A DNA stretch of 9,179 bases from an uncultured Eubacteriaceae bacterium (GTDB taxonomy: Bacteria > Bacillota > Clostridia > Eubacteriales > Eubacteriaceae): assembly GCA_947625175.1 (NCBI GenBank), contig CANQNI010000057.1, forward strand, positions 1 to 9,179. Direction: 5' to 3'. Below the pieces are notes generated by a model. It worked only from the letters and a program-made list of their open reading frames with translations. It ran no database searches and had not been told where the DNA came from. The position numbers and the translations under genes are program-made. Below, in pieces: positions 1 to 5,621 of the stretch (position 1 is the first letter of the stretch; each line of letters opens with the position of its first letter).

Positions 1-1
1 A

Positions 2-1099
2 CTTAATAATAACGTTGATGTTTATAATACGACTCAGGATGAACGTGAAAAAACAAATCATATTTACGTTTTAAGAGGAAATAAACAGAACGAAGTAGAT
101 ACATTGAGTGCTGGTGATATTGGAGCTTATTCTAAACTAAGTAAGAGTGTTACTGGTGATACCTTAGCTGAACAGAAAAATCCAATTGTTTATGAAAAAA
201 CAGAATTGGCTAAACCGGTTATCTCAATAGCTATTGAAGCAAAGAGTAAATCCGATGTTGATAAATTATCTACCGGACTTCACCGACTAATGGAAGAAGA
301 CCCAACCATTGAATTTGAAAGAAATCCAGAAACAAAACAGACCTTATTATCCGGTTTAGGTGAAATGCACCTGGATATTATCAGTGAAAAATTAAAATCC
401 AAATTCGGGGTTGATGTTGACCTACTTCCAATGAGAATTCCATATCGTGAAACAATTACTCAAACTGCAGAAGCTCAGGGAAGACATAAGAAACAATCCG
501 GTGGAGCTGGTCAGTTTGGGGATGTTTGGGTTAAATTTGAACCTGCAGACGATATGAATGATGAATTTGAATTCATCGATAAAGTTGTTGGTGGCGCTGT
601 TCCACGTAACTTTATTCCTGCTGTTGAAAAAGGTCTTCAGGAAGCAATGAATGCTGGTGTATTAGCAGGTTATCCTGTTACTGGTGTTAAAGCTACTTTA
701 TATGATGGTTCATACCACGCTGTTGACTCCGATGAAATGTCCTTTAAAATGGCTGCTAATTTAGCTTATAGAAATGGTATGCCTAAAGCAGGTCCTGTTA
801 TTCTAGAACCGATTTATTCTCTTAAAATAACCGTTCCTGAAGAATACATGGGAGATATTATGGGAGACTTAAATAAGAAACGTGGCAGAATAATGGGTAT
901 GGAACCAACTAATGATGGAAAACAGATTATTTCTGCAGAAGCTCCATTAGGTGAATTATTCAAATATGCTACAGAACTTCGTTCAATGACTCAGGCCAGA
1001 GGAGATTTCGAAATGGAATTTGCCCGCTATGAACAAGCACCTGGAACAGTAAGTGAAAAAGTTATTGCCGAAGCAAAAGCAGCAAACGAAAAAAAATAA
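2..1099 (+). CDS. Elongation factor G-like protein (EF-G2 type), C-terminal 365 residues, 5' end outside window
   Basis: Translational GTPase related to EF-G, the ribosome translocase of the cytoplasm. Only the end of domain II and domains III-V are present; the GTPase domain lies upstream of the window. The frame is open from base 2, so the TTG at 104 is an internal leucine codon and not the start. Visible EF-G signatures are LLSGLGEMHLDII (domain III), PYRETI followed by KKQSGGAGQFGDVW (domain IV), GSYHAVDSDEMSFKMAA, and LEPIYSLKITVPEEYMG with GDLNKKRGRIMGME and FKYATELRSMTQAR (domain V). The KKQSGGAGQFGDVW and VVGGAVPRNFIPAVEKG wording resembles the EF-G2 / EF-G-like branch more than the main FusA; this subfamily call is from memory of family sequences. 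Full-length relatives are about 690 residues. No frameshift is seen. A hairpin terminator follows 27 bases after the stop. Confidence 0.92.
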   Translation, partial: LNNNVDVYNTTQDEREKTNHIYVLRGNKQNEVDTLSAGDIGAYSKLSKSVTGDTLAEQKNPIVYEKTELAKPVISIAIEAKSKSDVDKLSTGLHRLMEEDPTIEFERNPETKQTLLSGLGEMHLDIISEKLKSKFGVDVDLLPMRIPYRETITQTAEAQGRHKKQSGGAGQFGDVWVKFEPADDMNDEFEFIDKVVGGAVPRNFIPAVEKGLQEAMNAGVLAGYPVTGVKATLYDGSYHAVDSDEMSFKMAANLAYRNGMPKAGPVILEPIYSLKITVPEEYMGDIMGDLNKKRGRIMGMEPTNDGKQIISAEAPLGELFKYATELRSMTQARGDFEMEFARYEQAPGTVSEKVIAEAKAANEKK

Positions 1100-1126
1100 G
1101 AAATTAATAAATTAGACTAATCATTT

Positions 1127-1159
1127 AGCCTGGGGAGAAATCCTTGGGCTATTTTTTTT
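1127..1159 (+). terminator. Intrinsic terminator of the EF-G-like gene
   Basis: A ten-pair stem (1127-1136 with 1141-1150, including three G-U pairs) closes a GAAA tetraloop and is followed by A and eight T residues (1152-1159). It starts 27 bases after the EF-G stop codon. The stem and T-run are read directly from the sequence. Confidence 0.9.
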
Positions 1160-1219
1160 AATTGATTTTTCTAAAATATAATTGATGATTTTAGTAAAAA
1201 CTTATAAATTGGGACAGGT

Positions 1220-1249
1220 TTGTTAATTAATAAAATTTAAAGGTATAAT
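1220..1249 (+). promoter_or_regulatory. Candidate promoter for the DUF3842-ECF unit
   Basis: A perfect TATAAT lies at 1244-1249, with TTGTTA at 1220-1225 as a partial -35 box (18-base spacer). Transcription would start about seven bases after the -10 box, essentially at the ATG at 1257, which would give a leaderless or nearly leaderless mRNA. It sits directly downstream of the EF-G terminator, which fits an independent transcript. Confidence 0.5.
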
Positions 1250-1256
1250 TAATTTC

Positions 1257-1676
1257 ATGAAAGTTTTGGTGATTGATTCAAAAGGAGGAGGAATTGGTGG
1301 CGAGTTAATAGAACGCCTTAAAAAAGAGGAACCAAATATTACAATCACAGCAGTTGGAACGAATACAACAGCTACTAAACGAATGCTCAAAGCTGGGGCC
1401 GATAATGCTGCGACAGGAGAAAATCCTATCGTCGTTCAAGCAAGAGATGCGGATGTCATTGTAGGTCCGGTCGGTATTGTTATTGCTGATTCTCTTTTAG
1501 GTGAAATTACCCCAAAGATGGCTTATAGTATTGGAGCCAGTCAGGCAATTCGCATATTAATTCCCTATAACTCCTGTAAGAACATCATTGTAGGTTCTCG
1601 TCAGACGAATCTGACAAAATTAATCGATCTCGCTAAAAATGAGATTATTCAATTGTGGAAACAAAAGAAACAGTGA
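1257..1676 (+). CDS. DUF3842 family protein
   Basis: 139-residue cytoplasmic protein of the DUF3842 family, whose function is not established. The N-terminus MKVLVIDSKGGGIGGELIERL (residues 1-21) looks like a beta strand, a glycine-rich loop and a helix, as in Rossmann-like or small-ligand-binding folds. It is followed by VGTNTTATKRMLKAGAD and the conserved DADVIVGPVGIVIADSLLGEITPKMA segment (about residues 64-89). The length matches the family. The ATG at 1257 has no ribosome binding site at normal distance: AAAGG at 1239-1243 is 13 bases away, and a TATAAT occupies the same stretch. The ECF S component gene begins 49 bases downstream with no terminator between, so the two are probably co-transcribed. 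Family membership is recognised from memory of the motif; any role in the uptake or handling of the ECF substrate is inference. Confidence 0.85.
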   Translation: MKVLVIDSKGGGIGGELIERLKKEEPNITITAVGTNTTATKRMLKAGADNAATGENPIVVQARDADVIVGPVGIVIADSLLGEITPKMAYSIGASQAIRILIPYNSCKNIIVGSRQTNLTKLIDLAKNEIIQLWKQKKQ

Positions 1677-1690
1677 CACGAAGTCCTGTA

Positions 1691-1706
1691 AAACGTCGAT
1701 ACGTTT
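1691..1706 (+). repeat. Small perfect hairpin between DUF3842 and ECF genes
   Basis: AAACGT and ACGTTT form a perfect six-pair stem around a CGAT loop, nine bases before the AGGAG ribosome binding site of the next gene. It has no T-run directly after the stem and is not a convincing terminator. It could be an operator, an RNA processing signal or chance. Confidence 0.3.
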
Positions 1707-1725
1707 AAATTTTTAGGAGTTATTT

Positions 1726-2298
1726 TTGAAAGAAAATTACGTTTCGACTTCTTCTAGTCAAGCAAACCAAACGAAAAATTTAATAGGTTGTGCTTTTTGT
1801 GTAGCATTGGGAGTAACCGTTCCAATGGTATTTCACTTATTTGGATTAGGTATGGCTTTTTCTCCAATGCACCTACCGATTTTACTTTGTGGTCTAGCTT
1901 TTGGACCATTATATGGATTTCTTTGTGGATTAATCACTCCCCTTATTTCTTCATTAATAACTGGAATGCCTCCATTATATCCAACTTGTATTACTATGAC
2001 CTTTGAACTAACTATTTATGGTTTTTTATCGGGATTGTTATACCGGAAATTTGGATTAAATCTTTATTTATCACTTTTAATATCGATGATATCTGGAAGG
2101 ATAGTTGGTGGTATTATTAGCGCTATTTTGTTTGGAGTAAGTGGTCAGGGATATAGCCTAACAACTTTTATATCGGCTTATTTTATAGATACAATACCTG
2201 GAATAATTATACAAATTATTGTTGTTCCCCTACTTGTATTAGCACTTATAAAAGCAAAAGTTATTAATAAACCTTTAAAAAAAGAAACTAATATTTAA
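1726..2298 (+). CDS. ECF transporter S component (substrate-binding membrane subunit)
   Basis: 190-residue integral membrane protein of the ECF S-component type (DUF3816 / ECF_trnsprt-like). It would bind a vitamin or related micronutrient and dock on the shared EcfA-EcfA'-EcfT energising module encoded elsewhere. Hydrophobic segments lie at about residues 19-40, 47-80, 88-106, 112-136 and 148-177, and the tail is lysine-rich (cytoplasmic). The stretch SPMHLPILLCGLAFGPLYG (46-64), then TPLISSLITGMPP (71-83) and FELTIYGFLSGLLYRK (93-108), is characteristic of this group. The substrate cannot be read from the sequence; pantothenate, folate, cobalamin and other groups share such motifs. The TTG start at 1726 is supported by AGGAG at 1715-1719, six bases upstream. 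It probably forms an operon with the DUF3842 gene and ends at the terminator at 2352. Confidence 0.9.
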   Translation: MKENYVSTSSSQANQTKNLIGCAFCVALGVTVPMVFHLFGLGMAFSPMHLPILLCGLAFGPLYGFLCGLITPLISSLITGMPPLYPTCITMTFELTIYGFLSGLLYRKFGLNLYLSLLISMISGRIVGGIISAILFGVSGQGYSLTTFISAYFIDTIPGIIIQIIVVPLLVLALIKAKVINKPLKKETNI

Positions 2299-2351
2299 AT
2301 TATTAGTAAATCAAAGAACTTACTTATAAGAAAGTAATTGTCTTTAATAAT

Positions 2352-2382
2352 AGAGGAGTATTTTTATGCTCCTCTTTGTTAT
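2352..2382 (+). terminator. Intrinsic terminator after the ECF S component gene
   Basis: AGAGGAG (2352-2358) pairs with CTCCTCT (2369-2375). The inner bases extend this to ten pairs around a TTTT loop, followed by a moderately T-rich tail (TTGTTATT). It lies 53 bases after the stop codon of the ECF gene. Confidence 0.8.
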
Positions 2383-2954
2383 TTAAGCTGAAATCAAAAA
2401 ACTCTCAAATTTCCTTCTATCTAAAATTATCAATTCTTCCGAACAATTCGTTATTTATTCTATATAATCTTTCCTACTAAACAATATCAGATTCTAAAAG
2501 AAATAGTAATTCATTCCGAAGATTTAAGAACTTCAACTCAATAATAGATAATATCTGCAAGTAAATACCCGAGAATTAAATTGTTTTTCCAAAATTTTAA
2601 AATTCTACTTGCCATTCACAATATGTCTCTTTTCTTTATTTTAGTCACTTTTTCTAAGTAGTTTTGAACTTCTAAAACAGTTCTAATGTACTAGATAGAA
2701 TTAACTCGTTTCAATAAAATAGTTTTTCTAGGATTGAATTTCAGTTCAGAAATTCGGGAAATCCTGAGCTGATATTAGTAGATATTGTATTACCCTCAGT
2801 TCACAGAAGAAAGCGTTATATGATTTAAGGGAGAGATTTTTAACTATATTAATGGTTAAATTAAATAAATTGAAAGCTCTGGAACACGGATTTTAATAAT
2901 TTTTCAAGGTGATAAAAAACAGGTTTGAATTCTTCGATTTAAATTTGAGAACTA
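2383..2954. other. Gene-poor AT-rich stretch
   Basis: About 570 bases with no reading frame worth calling on either strand. Short open stretches exist, such as a 25-codon hydrophobic one on the minus strand near 2540-2615, but they lack convincing ribosome binding sites and fade into stops. The only structure noted is the bulged hairpin at 2729-2766. No tRNA, rRNA, repeat array or insertion-sequence ends were seen. Confidence 0.6.
2729..2766. other. Bulged long hairpin, possible structured RNA or decayed element
   Basis: AGGATT (2730-2735) pairs with AATCCT (2760-2765), and directly inside it GAATTTC (2736-2742) pairs with GAAATTC (2749-2755) around the six-base loop AGTTCA. A four-base GGGA bulge (2756-2759) sits on the 3' side. 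A T-G pair adds a fourteenth pair at the base. No T-run follows, so it is not a plain terminator. It matches no RNA family I can name. Confidence 0.35.
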
Positions 2955-2978
2955 TAAAAAGAGGCAATAAGACCTCTT
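2955..2978 (-). terminator. Terminator of the 54-residue coiled-coil gene
   Basis: On the minus strand AAGAGG (2978-2973) pairs with CCTCTT (2964-2959), with an extra T-G pair inside and a short loop, followed by TTTTTA. The stem overlaps the last bases of the stop codon, so the terminator directly abuts the small gene. Confidence 0.7.
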
Positions 2979-3141
2979 AATTATTTTCTAATTCTTTTAT
3001 TTTTTCCTTAAGACGTTTAATTTCTTCTTGGTTTTTCTTATTTACTTTCTGAGCTTTCTCTAATTCCTGTTGTTTTTCATAAACAGCATCTTTTATTAAA
3101 CCTTGGATGCGTCGTTCTTCAGTAAAAAAAATTTCGATCAA
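2977..3141 (-). CDS. Small charged coiled-coil protein, 54 residues, unknown function
   Basis: Not a family I recognise. A frame of 54 codons plus stop begins at TTG (3141-3139), preceded six bases upstream by the strong ribosome binding site GAGGTG (3148-3153). The stop overlaps an intrinsic terminator. The protein starts MIEIFFTEERRIQGLIKDAV, then becomes rich in K, E and Q to the end (YEKQQELEKAQKVNKK and RLKEKIKELENN), which predicts one long alpha helix or coiled coil from about residue 20. There is no signal peptide or membrane segment. Good start signals, the coding pattern and a dedicated terminator in otherwise empty DNA argue that it is a real monocistronic gene. It lies on the same strand as mcrBC but about 340 bases downstream of the end of the glycosylase frame, so a link with that cassette is only positional. 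Confidence 0.72.
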   Translation of the reverse strand: MIEIFFTEERRIQGLIKDAVYEKQQELEKAQKVNKKNQEEIKRLKEKIKELENN

Positions 3142-3147
3142 ATTGGT

Positions 3148-3156
3148 CACCTCTTT
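3148..3156 (-). promoter_or_regulatory. Strong ribosome binding site deciding a TTG start
   Basis: Minus-strand AAAGAGGTG lies six bases before the TTG at 3141. No ATG occurs at suitable spacing, so this site fixes TTG as the start of the small coiled-coil gene. Confidence 0.75.
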
Positions 3157-3481
3157 TTTATGATATTGATTAAAATATTAGAATAGTTCTCCAAATTAAA
3201 TTAATTTTATTTAGAGTAGGAATCTTTTAACTTAAATAAAGTAATCCCGAAAGATCTCTAAAAGTAAATAATATGGTTAATATCATTCACTTTCTTATAT
3301 TGATTAAAAAATCCAAGTTGACTATTTTTAACGGATTTAAGAATTTACCTGTTAAAATGAGGAGCTCAAGAATTATGAATATCAGAATTTTGGTCATTAA
3401 AAATAATAAAGTCATATTTATATCGTTACTTATTGGTTAAATAATTAATTTTCGAAAGAGCTAATAGATAAAGTCCGAATT
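3157..3481. other. Intergenic stretch between glycosylase gene and coiled-coil gene
   Basis: About 325 AT-rich bases. It holds a weak minus-strand terminator candidate (3306-3338) and a 21-codon hydrophobic open frame on the plus strand, from the ATG at 3375, with GAGGAG about ten bases upstream. That frame is too short to call. No clear promoter for the small minus-strand gene was identified. Confidence 0.5.
3306..3338 (-). terminator. Weak candidate terminator downstream of the mcrBC-glycosylase operon
   Basis: On the minus strand AAATCC-GTT (3338-3333, 3332-3330) pairs with AAC (3319-3317) and GGATTT (3314-3309), with a two-base bulge and a ten-base loop, running into six T residues. It lies about 145 bases past the end of the glycosylase frame. 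The stem is AT-rich, so strength is doubtful. Confidence 0.35.
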
Positions 3482-4294
3482 TTATTTTGAGTTTCTTAAA
3501 TAATAGAATATATACTGTTGAATCAAACCGGCATTATCTCCTAACTGTTTAAAAGGGGATTCTCCTTTAAAATTATTTTTAATAGCTCTTTTAATCCAGA
3601 CATCTTCTGGAACTAATTAAGATCTCGAATAAGCGAATAAACTAATACAATTTGCGACTTTAGGTCCAACGCCTTTAATTACCATTAATTTTCTCAATAA
3701 TTCGCTGTCATTTAATTCAGATAATTGATCTAGATTAATTTTATTTGAACTTACTTTTAAAGCTGCATCTAAAACATAAGGGATTCTATAACCAAGACCT
3801 GATTGCTTTAATTCATTATCAGTTGCTTTAAGTAATGTAGTTGCAGTAGGAAAAGAATAAAATTTACCATATTCACTTTTGATTGCCATACCAAAATTTT
3901 TGCATAAATATTCAATTGTTTTTTGAATAGCAGGAATATTCTTATTTTGCGAGATAATAAAAGAAACTAGTGTTTCCCAGGGATCCTGTTTTAGAATTCT
4001 AATTCCTTTACCAAAATCCATGGCTTGGTTTATAAATTCATTCTTTCCATATTCAGCTTTGAAAATTTCAGTATAATTCGTCGATAGATCAAAATAATTA
4101 AACCATAGGTTATCAAATTCTTCTTTCGAGCAATAGAACCTATAGTGATTAGGATTTCGCTTTTTTATTAAAAGTAGTTTTTCTCCAGAGAGAAATTGAT
4201 AAAGATTACTATCTAGTTTTCTTGCCCGAAAACACTGACCACTATTAATGATTTTATCTAAATTAAAATCATCCTGAATTAATAATTCAATCAT
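3482..4294 (-). pseudogene. OGG-type 8-oxoguanine DNA glycosylase, interrupted by one in-frame TAA
   Basis: Base-excision repair glycosylase/AP lyase of the HhH-GPD superfamily with an OGG N-terminal domain. Residues 1-70 carry the OGG_N pattern (NSGQCFRARK at 17-26). SFIISQNKNIPAIQKTIEYL (111-130) and the hairpin-helix-hairpin GVGPKVANCISLF (208-220) follow, with Lys212 matching the catalytic lysine. Codon 226 is TAA (3619-3617), so the first frame gives 225 residues. The same frame then continues for 44 sense codons (LVPEDVWIKRAI...) to a TAA at 3484-3482. The VPEDVW aspartate would be residue 231, exactly 19 after Lys212, as Lys249 and Asp268 in human OGG1. No bases are gained or lost: this is a single nonsense change, a base-call error or, less likely, readthrough. 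AGGA lies six bases before the ATG, and mcrC ends seven bases upstream, so it is probably co-transcribed. Without readthrough the product lacks its catalytic aspartate. Confidence 0.88.
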
Positions 4295-4301
4295 TGATAT
4301 C

Positions 4302-5621
4302 CTATAAATTTAAGTCCTGAATAAATTTATTTTCGTTTTCTTTCATCTTAACTTCAAATTCGCTAAAATTTGAGACATTATTTGGAATGAGTAAACCATT
4401 CTTAAAAACTATAGTATCTTCACGAGCAACAACATTATTCTCATAAGTTATTCCTTTATTTAAATAAAAACATTGGTTTGGCGAGTTTTCAGAGTTTGGA
4501 TATAGAAAATAACCTTTTTTAGCATCAAAACGATTCATATAGGCTATTAATTGTAAATAATCTTTATTTCCAATATTATTTATTGGTTTATATTTAGCAT
4601 CAGCAATAATTCTATTTTTTGGATCTTTTCCGATAAAATCAGGAAAGATAGTACCATTATTCTTAAAGAGTCTTTGAGCATTTTTATAACTCTTATTTTG
4701 AGGATGGTAAAATCTCTTCTTTAATAAATTATTAAGATACTCTTCCCATAACCAAGAGCCATCTACTAAAATTCCAAATACAGTTTTTTCACCTAGACCT
4801 AATTGATGCTTTTTATAATTTAATATTAATAGACATAGATGTTGTAACTTCCTATATTCTTTATAATAAGCGTGATTTATCGTTCTTTTTTGATTTTCAT
4901 TAATAATCTTTTGTCTATCATGAATTTTATAAGTTGGAGTAGCTTTAATTATTAATTCTGATTCTTCTTTAATTTTAGTTAAGATAAGTTTTCCATATGG
5001 TTTACTTCTAATAAATTCAATAGTATGGCGAATCAGTTCAGTTAGAAAGTTGTCATAGGAAAATTCACGTTGACTATAAGCAATATTTCCGAGAAAAGGT
5101 GTATTTTTCTTTATATGATTTGAAATATCAATAATACCCTTAATATTTTTATCATTATACCTTTTTATAATATATTTCTTAAATAGTCCCTTTCTAATAG
5201 CTTCTTTTAGATAGTATGGAAAGAAAAATAATAAATAATTAAATATTTCATCATTAAGATTAATATTTGTTTCTAAACTTATTATATTAGGACTTAAAAT
5301 AACTTGGTTAAGTAAGTATTTAAAGAAAAAATCATCTTCGTTAGAACTAAATCTTGATTGAATTAAAAGGCGATCATTTTCAAAACCAAGAAATCCCATA
5401 ACATTTCCGGTTTGATAAAAATCATTTACTCTTTGTAAGATTATTTGTTTTTCTTCTAAATCTTCACTTTCTTTGATATGGTTTGGAAAAACAAAAATCC
5501 CTTCTTTTTCCAAATAACTTAAACTTTTATTTTCAATCTTGTCTTTTAGAGTTTTGATTTTATTAATAGATTGTTTGTCAATTTTTGTGTTGTCCTTAAT
5601 TTTAAGTGTCTTCATTTTCAT
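4302..5621 (-). CDS. mcrC: McrC-type 5-methylcytosine restriction subunit (PD-(D/E)XK nuclease)
   Basis: Nuclease partner of McrB. In known McrBC systems McrC docks on the McrB hexamer, stimulates its GTPase and cuts DNA carrying modified cytosines. The protein is 439 residues from the ATG at 5621. The C-terminal half holds the nuclease core: WLWEEYL (glutamates near 293-294), then IFPDFIG (Asp about 328), IIADAKYK (Asp and Lys about 341-343) and QLIAYM after it. This is the usual McrC order, and all expected catalytic residues are present. The N-terminal half (KEGIFVFPN, GNVMGFLGFENDRLLIQSRF) fits the McrC docking region. TTG at 5624 and ATG at 5615 are alternative starts. No clear ribosome binding site is seen; the gene begins 20 bases inside the end of mcrB, which suggests translational coupling. 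Strongly AT-rich like its neighbours. Confidence 0.92.
   Translation of the reverse strand: MKMKTLKIKDNTKIDKQSINKIKTLKDKIENKSLSYLEKEGIFVFPNHIKESEDLEEKQIILQRVNDFYQTGNVMGFLGFENDRLLIQSRFSSNEDDFFFKYLLNQVILSPNIISLETNINLNDEIFNYLLFFFPYYLKEAIRKGLFKKYIIKRYNDKNIKGIIDISNHIKKNTPFLGNIAYSQREFSYDNFLTELIRHTIEFIRSKPYGKLILTKIKEESELIIKATPTYKIHDRQKIINENQKRTINHAYYKEYRKLQHLCLLILNYKKHQLGLGEKTVFGILVDGSWLWEEYLNNLLKKRFYHPQNKSYKNAQRLFKNNGTIFPDFIGKDPKNRIIADAKYKPINNIGNKDYLQLIAYMNRFDAKKGYFLYPNSENSPNQCFYLNKGITYENNVVAREDTIVFKNGLLIPNNVSNFSEFEVKMKENENKFIQDLNL

Noticed and set aside
1655..1708. 17-codon frame from GTG overlapping the end of DUF3842 and running into the gap before the ECF gene
   Set aside because: No ribosome binding site, overlaps real coding sequence, and is short enough to be chance.
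1788..2006. 72-codon plus-strand frame inside the ECF S component gene
   Set aside because: It lies in another frame of a well-supported membrane protein gene and has no ribosome binding site or family resemblance.
3375..3440. 21-codon hydrophobic plus-strand frame, with GAGGAG about ten bases upstream, resembling a small toxic peptide
   Set aside because: Too short, with no convincing promoter or antisense RNA seen; GAGGAG plus ATG can arise by chance. Conservation would be needed.
2383..3481. CRISPR array, tRNA cluster or insertion sequence in the gene-poor region
   Set aside because: No regularly spaced repeats, cloverleaf-like stretches, transposase remnants or terminal inverted repeats were found by reading both strands.
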